Below, one piece after another: positions 51,524 to 57,141 of a stretch of DNA of 57,141 nucleotides. Each line of letters begins with the position of its first letter. Position 1 is the stretch's first letter. The notes under the pieces are model-generated. The model ran no database searches, had not been told where the DNA came from, and was given only the letters and a program-made list of their open reading frames with translations. The position numbers and the translations under genes were made by a program. The DNA is taken from positions 1-57,141 of the forward strand of contig JAFZRR010000043.1 in assembly GCA_017619815.1 (NCBI GenBank). The letters run 5' to 3'. This DNA comes from Bacilli bacterium (GTDB taxonomy: Bacteria; Bacillota_I; Bacilli_A; RFN20; CAG-826).

Positions 51524-52885
51524 ATGAAGAAAATTGGTCAAATTCTCAAAAACAAAGAAATCATGAATCGTATCATGTTTACGATTCTCATCCTCATCGT
51601 ATTCCGTATTGGTGCGCAGATTACAGTACCAGGTGTTACATTAGGTGATGACTTACAGAATTATCTCGATAGTTCTTATGCCTTATCCTTAATGAACTTA
51701 CTTGGTGGTGGAACTCTTCAAAGTTTCTCCATCTTCGCACTTGGCGTGAGCCCATACATTACTGCTCAGATTATCGTTGAATTATTATCAACAGATGTCT
51801 TACCAGCATTAACTGAACTCAAACGTCAAGGTCAAAGCGGAAGAAAGAAGATCGAACTTGCAACCCGTTACTTAACTCTTATGTTAGGTGCGGTTCAAGC
51901 ATATGGTATTATCCAAACCATGAAATCTAGTGAAGCAATTACATTTGTAACCGCTTCTCAAGAATGGCTCACATACATCTACATCATCGTTATTATGATG
52001 GCAGGTTCTATGATTGTCATGTGGCTTGGTGACCAAATCTCAGTTAAAGGTATCGGTAACGGTATTTCCATGATTATTTTCGCGGGTATCGTTTGCTCCT
52101 TACCTTCACAAATCGGAAATGCCTTCTCATTATGGGTTGGTAACTCCGCGCTTCAAGGACAAGGCGACTCTGCACGTATTGCAGGTATCTTCAAATTCTT
52201 GTTATACATCCTCGCTTATGTCTTAATTATTTCCTTCGTTACATTCATCGAACTCTCTAAGAGAAAGATTCCAGTGCAACATTCAGGAAAAGGCGGTGGA
52301 CAAACACAAAGTATGTCCCGCGCCAGCTTCTTACCAATTAAGGTGAACTCCGCCGGTGTCATTCCTGTCATCTTCGCGAGCTCCATCTTAATGGCACCAA
52401 GCGTCATCGTCGCATTCGTCGATGCTGAGCATAGTAGTGATACATGGTTAGGTATCTTCCAAACCAGTACCTTATACGAAATGCCAGGCGGATGGAAAAT
52501 GCCATGGGGCTTAATCATTTACTTGGTTCTCACCATTGCATTTACATTCTTCTACGCGAATGTCCAAATCAATCCTCAACAACTCGCTGAGAACTTCCAA
52601 AAGAACGGATCTTACATTCCTGGTATCCATACCGGTAATGAAACAGAACGTTACGTGAGAAAAGTTCTTAATAGAGTTACCTTCATAGGTGCGATGGCCT
52701 TAGCGTTAATTGCTGCTCTTCCAGTAGTGTTAACACTTACAGTCTTTAAAGACAATCCATCATTAGCCTTAGGTGGTACCGGATTAATCATCGTTGTCGG
52801 TGTCGCATTAGAAGTTAACAATCAAATCGACGGCTTACTCGCAGGTAAATCCTTCGATGAAGTCGTGGCTGGTGGAGGTCGTTAA
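51524..52885 (+). CDS. secY: Protein translocase subunit SecY
   Basis: 453 residues, ten membrane segments. Central channel of protein export. IFRIGAQITVPGV near the start, FALGVSPYITAQIIVELL, GIGNGISMIIFAGIV, KRKIPVQHSGKGG-type cytoplasmic loop and the LNRVTFIGAMALALIA helix are present. No clear ribosome site; coupled to rplO. Confidence 0.98.
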   Translation: MKKIGQILKNKEIMNRIMFTILILIVFRIGAQITVPGVTLGDDLQNYLDSSYALSLMNLLGGGTLQSFSIFALGVSPYITAQIIVELLSTDVLPALTELKRQGQSGRKKIELATRYLTLMLGAVQAYGIIQTMKSSEAITFVTASQEWLTYIYIIVIMMAGSMIVMWLGDQISVKGIGNGISMIIFAGIVCSLPSQIGNAFSLWVGNSALQGQGDSARIAGIFKFLLYILAYVLIISFVTFIELSKRKIPVQHSGKGGGQTQSMSRASFLPIKVNSAGVIPVIFASSILMAPSVIVAFVDAEHSSDTWLGIFQTSTLYEMPGGWKMPWGLIIYLVLTIAFTFFYANVQINPQQLAENFQKNGSYIPGIHTGNETERYVRKVLNRVTFIGAMALALIAALPVVLTLTVFKDNPSLALGGTGLIIVVGVALEVNNQIDGLLAGKSFDEVVAGGGR

Positions 52886-52887
52886 TT

Positions 52888-53538
52888 ATGTTAAAAAATA
52901 TCATCTTAATGGGCCCTCCAGGTGCGGGCAAAGGCACCTTAGCCAAACAATTAAAAACAGCCTTTAATCTCACACATATCTCTACAGGCGATATGTTTAG
53001 AGAAAATATTAAAGGTGGAACCGAACTCGGTCTTCTTGCTAAAAAGTATATCGATGACGGCCATCTCGTCCCTGATGAAGTGACAATTGGTATGCTCAAA
53101 GATAGACTAGCGCAAGATGACTGTGCCAACGGATTCTTATTAGATGGTTTCCCAAGAACTCTTCCACAAGCGGAAGCTTTAGAAAAGTTATCTAAGGAAA
53201 TCAATCGTCCAATCGAAGTCGTGGTCAACTTAGATTGTGATAACCAAGAACTCATTAGACGTATCTCTGGTCGTCGCGTTTGTAAAAACTGTGGTGCGCC
53301 ATATCACGTCCAAACCATGAAACCAAAAGTGGAAGGTGTTTGTGATTTATGTGGTGGCCCATTATACCAACGCGCTGATGACAATGAAGAAGCGTTAAAA
53401 GTTCGTTTAGACCATTATGTTCATGACACCAAACCTCTCTTAGACTTCTATAGTCAAAGAGGATTATTAGAGAACTTCAATTCTTTAATGGGTAGTCAAG
53501 AACTCTTCAATCAAGTTTCAACATTTTTAAACAAATAA
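52888..53538 (+). CDS. adk: Adenylate kinase, zinc type
   Basis: 216 residues. Interconverts ATP+AMP and 2 ADP. P-loop MGPPGAGKGTLAKQL, AMP site STGDMFREN and FLLDGFPRTLPQAE. The lid has four cysteines (CKNCG and CDLCGG), so it binds zinc as in Gram-positive bacteria. 2 nt after secY and 1 nt before map. Confidence 0.98.
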   Translation: MLKNIILMGPPGAGKGTLAKQLKTAFNLTHISTGDMFRENIKGGTELGLLAKKYIDDGHLVPDEVTIGMLKDRLAQDDCANGFLLDGFPRTLPQAEALEKLSKEINRPIEVVVNLDCDNQELIRRISGRRVCKNCGAPYHVQTMKPKVEGVCDLCGGPLYQRADDNEEALKVRLDHYVHDTKPLLDFYSQRGLLENFNSLMGSQELFNQVSTFLNK

Positions 53539-53539
53539 T

Positions 53540-54301
53540 ATGATTATTACAAAATCTGCTCGAGAAATTAATTTGATGAAAGAAGCCGGTAGAGTGGTGG
53601 GTCTAGTGTTTAAAAAACTAGAAGAAGCCATTCGTCCTGGTATGTCGACGTTAGACATCGATGCGATTGTTGAGTCAACAATGCTCGAAAACGACTGCAT
53701 TCCAGCGGAAAAGGGCTATTACGGCTATCCCGCAAGTGCATGCGTCAGCGTCAATGACACTCTCATCCATGGTATTCCATCTAATAAGATTATTATTAGA
53801 GAAGGCGATATCGTCTCAGTGGATATTGTAGCAACATATAAAGGCTATTCCGCAGATGCGTGCCGCACCTATAAAGTCGGCACGCTCACGGAAAGGGCGA
53901 ATCGAATTGTCGATGTTACCAAACAAGCCTTCTTTGAAGCCTTAAAGGTTGTTAAACCAGGCGCCCACATTGGTGATATCTCCGAAACGATTCAAAAATA
54001 TGTCGAATCTCATGGTTATAACGTCGTCCGCGAATATACAGGTCATGGTATCGGAGCGCACATGCACGAAGATCCAACCATTCCAAACTATGGAAAAGCG
54101 GGCCTCGGACCAGTATTAACAGTAGGTATGGCTCTATGCATCGAACCAATGGTACTTGAAGGTCGTAAAGACATCAGAGTGCTCGGTGATGGATGGACCG
54201 TCAAAAGCAGAGATGGAAAACTCACTGCTCACTACGAAAACACAGTAATAGTTACTGAAGATGGTTATGAAATTATTACCATGTACGAAGGAGAAGAATA
54301 G
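53540..54301 (+). CDS. map: Methionine aminopeptidase
   Basis: 253 residues, type I. Removes the starting Met of new proteins. Metal ligands seen as SVDIVATYKGYSADACRTY (two Asp), GHGIGAHMHEDPTIPNYG (His), LCIEPMV (Glu) and the C-terminal AHYENTVIVTEDG (Glu). 1 nt after adk; its end holds the ribosome site of infA. Confidence 0.98.
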   Translation: MIITKSAREINLMKEAGRVVGLVFKKLEEAIRPGMSTLDIDAIVESTMLENDCIPAEKGYYGYPASACVSVNDTLIHGIPSNKIIIREGDIVSVDIVATYKGYSADACRTYKVGTLTERANRIVDVTKQAFFEALKVVKPGAHIGDISETIQKYVESHGYNVVREYTGHGIGAHMHEDPTIPNYGKAGLGPVLTVGMALCIEPMVLEGRKDIRVLGDGWTVKSRDGKLTAHYENTVIVTEDGYEIITMYEGEE

Positions 54302-54304
54302 TAA

Positions 54305-54523
54305 ATGTCAAAACAAGATATGATTGAAGTTCAGGCGGTCGTTAAGGAGTGCCTACCAAACGCAAACTTTAAGGTAGAGCTCGAAAACGGCGTCGTAATT
54401 CAGGCCACCGTTTCTGGAAAAATCCGTATGAATTACATACGCATTCTCCCAGGTGATAGAGTTACGGTAGAAATCTCGCCTTATGATTTAACACGGGGCC
54501 GCATAACATTCAGGTTTAAATAA
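54305..54523 (+). CDS. infA: Translation initiation factor IF-1
   Basis: 72 residues, a single S1-type barrel: MIEVQAVVKECLPNANFKVELENG, GKIRMNYIRILPGDRVTVE and SPYDLTRGRITFRFK. Starts 3 nt after map and is followed by rpmJ. Confidence 0.98.
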   Translation: MSKQDMIEVQAVVKECLPNANFKVELENGVVIQATVSGKIRMNYIRILPGDRVTVEISPYDLTRGRITFRFK

Positions 54524-54549
54524 ACCGTAATTTTAGGAGGAAAAAACTT

Positions 54550-54663
54550 ATGAAAGTCAGACCCTCAGTCAAACCAATCTGCCCAAAGTGCAGAGTGATT
54601 AAGAGAAATGGCAAAGTTATGGTCATCTGCTCTAATCCAAAGCACAAGCAGAGACAAGGTTAA
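54550..54663 (+). CDS. rpmJ: Ribosomal protein L36
   Basis: 37 residues. MKVRPSVKPICPKCRVI-type start with zinc ligands CPKC, CSNPKH and a RQG end, the zinc-binding form. AGGAGG 10 nt before the ATG; its stop TAA is followed by TAGGAGG of rpsM. Confidence 0.98.
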   Translation: MKVRPSVKPICPKCRVIKRNGKVMVICSNPKHKQRQG

Positions 54664-54680
54664 TAGGAGGATAAAGTAAT

Positions 54681-55058
54681 ATGGCACGTATTGTTGGTGT
54701 TGATATTCCTAATGACAAACCAGTCAAAATCGCCCTTACCTATATCTATGGTATCGGTAGATACACCGCCGAACTCATTTGCGAAGGCGCAAAAGTTGAC
54801 GGCATGATCAGAGTTAAAGATTTAACAGATGATCAATTCGGCGCAATCAGAAATGAAATCGCCAAATATAAAACAGAAGGTGATCTTCGTAGAGAAGTTG
54901 CTTTAAACATCAAACGTTTAACAGAAATTAACTGCTACAGAGGATTACGTCATAGAAGAGGCTTACCAGTTAGAGGTCAAAGAACCAAAACTAACGCTCG
55001 TACTCGTAAAGGTCCACGTAAGACCATTGCGAACAAGAAGATGGCCCCACAAGGTTAA
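54681..55058 (+). CDS. rpsM: Ribosomal protein S13
   Basis: 125 residues. RIVGVDIPNDKPVKIALTYIYGIG, ALNIKRLTEINCYRGLRHRRGLPVRGQRTK (read as EINCYRGLRHRRGLP) and the basic tail ending KKMAPQG. Head protein touching P-site tRNA. Confidence 0.99.
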   Translation: MARIVGVDIPNDKPVKIALTYIYGIGRYTAELICEGAKVDGMIRVKDLTDDQFGAIRNEIAKYKTEGDLRREVALNIKRLTEINCYRGLRHRRGLPVRGQRTKTNARTRKGPRKTIANKKMAPQG

Positions 55059-55076
55059 TGAAAGGAGAATAGAGTT

Positions 55077-55466
55077 ATGGCAAAGAAAACTACAACCCGT
55101 AAAAAGAAAGTCAAACGCTCATTTACTAAAGGTGTCGCCCACATTCATTCCACTTTCAATAACACAATCGTTACAATCTGTGATGAACAAGGTAACGCCT
55201 TAAGCTGGTCTAGCGCTGGTGCAATGGGTTTCAAAGGCGCAAAGAAAGCCACCCCATTTGCCGCCCAACAAGCCGCTGAAGCAGCAGGCAAAGCCGCATA
55301 TGAACAAGGCATCCGTCAAGTTGATGTCGACGTTAAAGGCCCAGGTCCAGGCCGTGAAGGAGCGATCCGTTCCTTAGCAGTCGTCGGATTACAAGTCTTA
55401 TCCATCGTTGATAGCACACCAATCCCACACAACGGCTGCCGCCCACCAAAACGCCCAAGAGGCTAA
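55077..55466 (+). CDS. rpsK: Ribosomal protein S11
   Basis: 129 residues. AHIHSTFNNTIVTI, SAGAMGFKGAKKATPFAAQ and the end VDSTPIPHNGCRPPKRPRG are diagnostic of this platform protein. GAAAGGAG site. Confidence 0.99.
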   Translation: MAKKTTTRKKKVKRSFTKGVAHIHSTFNNTIVTICDEQGNALSWSSAGAMGFKGAKKATPFAAQQAAEAAGKAAYEQGIRQVDVDVKGPGPGREGAIRSLAVVGLQVLSIVDSTPIPHNGCRPPKRPRG

Positions 55467-55481
55467 TAGGAGGTCTACGAT

Positions 55482-56447
55482 ATGAAAATCGCCAATCCAT
55501 TTGAAAGATTCGGAATTTCCCAAGCCGATTACGACGGTACAGAAAACTACGGTCGTTTCGTCATTGAACCACTCGAAAGAGGTTTTGGTCAAACATTAGG
55601 TAACTCCTTAAGAAGAGTTTTACTCTCAAGTTTACCAGGCGCTTCATTATATGCAGTAGAAGTGGAAGGTGCTCGTCATGAATTCACCGCTTTAGAAGGC
55701 GTTGAAGAAGACGTCACATCCATCATCCTCAACTTAAAAGGTCTCGTCTTAAGAATTCCAGAAGAAGACGATGGCAATAAAAGATTAGAAATCGATGTCA
55801 AAGGACCAGCAGTGGTCACCGCAAAAGATATCGTTCTCCCAGCCGGTGTTGAAGTTGTTAACCCAGATTTAGAAATCGCCCACTTAGTGGAAGGTGGCAG
55901 CTTACACATGGTATTACACGCCCGTAATGGTCGTGGCTATATCACTGGCGAACAAAATAAAACTATCCATACTGGTTTAGCCTTAGGCACAATCAGCACA
56001 GATAGCAACTACTCCCCAGTTAGAAAAGCCAACTATACCGTCGAAAACACCCGTGTGGGACACGATTCTCGTTTCGACAAGTTAACAATCGAAGTTTGGA
56101 CAGACGGTTCCATTTTGCCTCAAGAAGCATTAGCGAAGTCCGCTCAAATCTTGATTGCGCACTTAGACAAGTTCTTAGAAGTTGCTAATATCACACGTGA
56201 TATCAACATCGAAAAAGAAGAAGAACAAGTCGAAGAAAACAAATACGAGAACTTCACAATTGAAGAACTCGATCTCTCAGTTCGTTCTTATAACTGTTTA
56301 AAGAGAGCTGGTATTCAAACCATCTTAGAATTAACAGACAGAACTGAAGAAGACATGATGAAAGTTAAGAACTTAGGTAAAAAGTCTCTCAAAGAAATCA
56401 AAGAGAAACTCACAGCCTATAACTTATCTTTCAAAGATTTCGAATAA
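55482..56447 (+). CDS. rpoA: RNA polymerase alpha subunit
   Basis: 321 residues. N-terminal assembly domain (YGRFVIEPLERGFGQTLGNSLRRVLLSSLPG region; its LERGFGQTLGNSLRR is diagnostic) and C-terminal DNA-contacting domain (ELDLSVRSYNCLKRAGI, KVKNLGKKSLKEIKEKL) joined by an acidic linker (EKEEEQVEENKYE). Normal length. AGGAGG site. Confidence 0.99.
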   Translation: MKIANPFERFGISQADYDGTENYGRFVIEPLERGFGQTLGNSLRRVLLSSLPGASLYAVEVEGARHEFTALEGVEEDVTSIILNLKGLVLRIPEEDDGNKRLEIDVKGPAVVTAKDIVLPAGVEVVNPDLEIAHLVEGGSLHMVLHARNGRGYITGEQNKTIHTGLALGTISTDSNYSPVRKANYTVENTRVGHDSRFDKLTIEVWTDGSILPQEALAKSAQILIAHLDKFLEVANITRDINIEKEEEQVEENKYENFTIEELDLSVRSYNCLKRAGIQTILELTDRTEEDMMKVKNLGKKSLKEIKEKLTAYNLSFKDFE

Positions 56448-56461
56448 GGAGGTAACAATTT

Positions 56462-56863
56462 ATGCCAGCACAAGGTAGAAAAAATGTCCATGGTAAAACC
56501 GGCGTAAGATTTAAAGCCGCGTACACCAAGAGCAAATATGAGAATATGCTTCGTAATGTCGTTACTGACTTAATTCTCAAAGGCTCCGTCAAAGTGACTG
56601 AAGCAGTCGCTCGTGACGTCGTTAAAGAAGCAGATCGTTTAGTGACATTAACCAAAAAGGAAGATGTCATGAACGCCAAACGTCAAGCCGCTAGATTCGT
56701 CAGAAATATCTCTAACGAAAAAGGCGTCTCTGCGTTAGATGTATTATTCGCTGAAGTCGGTCCAAGATTCGCATCCCGTCAAGGCGGCTATACCCGTAGA
56801 TTAAAACTCGGTAATAGACGTGGTGATGATGCTCCAATCGTGGTCGTCACTTGGGTTGAATAA
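56462..56863 (+). CDS. rplQ: Ribosomal protein L17
   Basis: 133 residues. RTYGRAFRR-like start is replaced by QGRKNVHGKTGVRFK; the core KYENMLRNVVTDLILKGSV, EADRLVTLTKK and GGYTRRLKLGNRRGDDAP are diagnostic. Last gene of the superoperon before a terminator; the usual cbiO/ecf transporter genes do not follow. Confidence 0.97.
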   Translation: MPAQGRKNVHGKTGVRFKAAYTKSKYENMLRNVVTDLILKGSVKVTEAVARDVVKEADRLVTLTKKEDVMNAKRQAARFVRNISNEKGVSALDVLFAEVGPRFASRQGGYTRRLKLGNRRGDDAPIVVVTWVE

Positions 56864-56884
56864 TTAATCAACTAATTACAAAGA

Positions 56885-56912
56885 ACCATCAGTTCATTCT
56901 GGTGGTTTTTTA
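56885..56912 (+). terminator. Terminator of the ribosomal superoperon
   Basis: ACCATCAG (56885-56892), loop TTCATT, CTGGTGGT (56899-56906), then TTTTT. Confidence 0.88.
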
Positions 56913-56938
56913 TTATTTCACTGTGGCCAAATATGGTA

Positions 56939-56944
56939 TATAAT
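56939..56944 (+). promoter_or_regulatory. -10 box of the antitoxin gene
   Basis: TATAAT with TTTCAC at 56916-56921 (spacer 17) as a weak -35. GCAGGAGG ribosome site follows at 56951-56958. Confidence 0.5.
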
Positions 56945-56967
56945 TTAGTCGCAGGAGGTAAATAACT

Positions 56968-57141
56968 ATGAACATTGTTCCAATGAGAGATCTTAAAAAT
57001 ACCACGAAGATTGAAGCTCTTTGCAAAGAAACAAAAGAAGCGGTTTTTGTAACCAAAAATGGTTATGGCGCTTTAGTGGTCATGGATATGGATCTATATG
57101 AAGAACTATTGCAACAAGCTTATGAAGCAAAGTTAATTAAC
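56968..57141 (+). CDS. Phd/YefM-type antitoxin, 3' end cut by window
   Basis: 58 codons visible, open to the window end. The start NIVPMRDLKNTTKIEALC and the next strand EAVFVTKNGYGALVVMDMDLYEELL match the DNA-binding fold of Phd/YefM antitoxins, which autoregulate a toxin-antitoxin operon. A Doc, YoeB or ParE-type toxin is expected next, beyond the window. Confidence 0.85.
   Translation, partial: MNIVPMRDLKNTTKIEALCKETKEAVFVTKNGYGALVVMDMDLYEELLQQAYEAKLIN

Noticed and set aside
41570..56912. Many antisense frames in the ribosomal region
   Set aside because: They lie fully inside essential genes on the other strand, with no ribosome sites or family motifs.
1..57141. Mycoplasma-type genetic code
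   Set aside because: TGA is used as a stop (for example at the ends of modB and galM), and no gene needs TGA read as tryptophan.
1..57141. CRISPR array, insertion sequence, prophage, rRNA or tRNA
   Set aside because: No regular spaced repeats, transposase, integrase or RNA gene signatures were seen by eye.

Overview
The window is a gene-dense, AT-rich stretch of a low-GC bacterium that uses the standard genetic code (TAA, TAG and TGA all end genes). Strong AGGAGG ribosome binding sites, a zinc-type S14 and the S10-spc-alpha gene order ending in secY-adk-map-infA-rpmJ-rpsM-rpsK-rpoA-rplQ point to Firmicutes, class Bacilli. The load of plant-oligosaccharide genes suggests an animal-gut lineage; that placement is inference.

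Layout. 1-4150: end of a two-domain acetyltransferase, an ArsB/NhaD-type permease (minus), an AraC regulator and a ROK glucokinase. 4154-11073: a molybdenum block: moaA, then after a terminator a MoeA-like protein, moaC, a MOSC-MogA fusion and modABC, with xdhC converging from the minus strand. 11076-26589: a galactoside/glucoside island with two GH2 enzymes, a GH36 alpha-galactosidase, a GH13 alpha-glucosidase, galM, galK, an MFS and a GPH transporter, and an unfamiliar GT-B-like protein. 26602-41569: mixed housekeeping genes: glyA, a CASTOR/POLLUX-like channel, a flavin reductase-like fusion, ribokinase and nucleoside hydrolase, a DUF3810-like membrane peptidase with a mini-rubredoxin, an aquaporin, pepT, a degenerate kinase-like protein with prs, mntP and the queuosine set tgt-queA-queH. 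41699-56912: one ribosomal-protein superoperon behind a consensus promoter and structured leader. The last bases start a Phd/YefM antitoxin.

How the genes work together. Transporters import oligosaccharides; GH36, GH2 and GH13 enzymes release galactose and glucose; galM, galK and glucokinase start their metabolism (galT and galE are not here). The molybdenum block would import molybdate and build and insert the cofactor, but no molybdoenzyme and no moaD/moaE are in view. Ribokinase, nucleoside hydrolase and PRPP synthase form a ribose/nucleoside salvage theme.

Most striking points. The molybdate-binding protein (7676-8506) has the two halves of ModA in swapped order behind a lipoprotein signal, a circular permutation with all ligand motifs kept. 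Six or more ribosomal proteins carry low-complexity tails; the same heptapeptide APVEEAP recurs in the tails of L3, L22, S17 and S5, and L22 and L5 share the same N-terminal start down to a 24-nt DNA repeat. The L30 gene is missing from its usual place. Several genes lack a ribosome binding site and have a -10 box so close to the ATG that they may be leaderless. No rRNA, tRNA, CRISPR array, insertion sequence or phage gene was seen, and no stretch over 300 bases lacks a gene.
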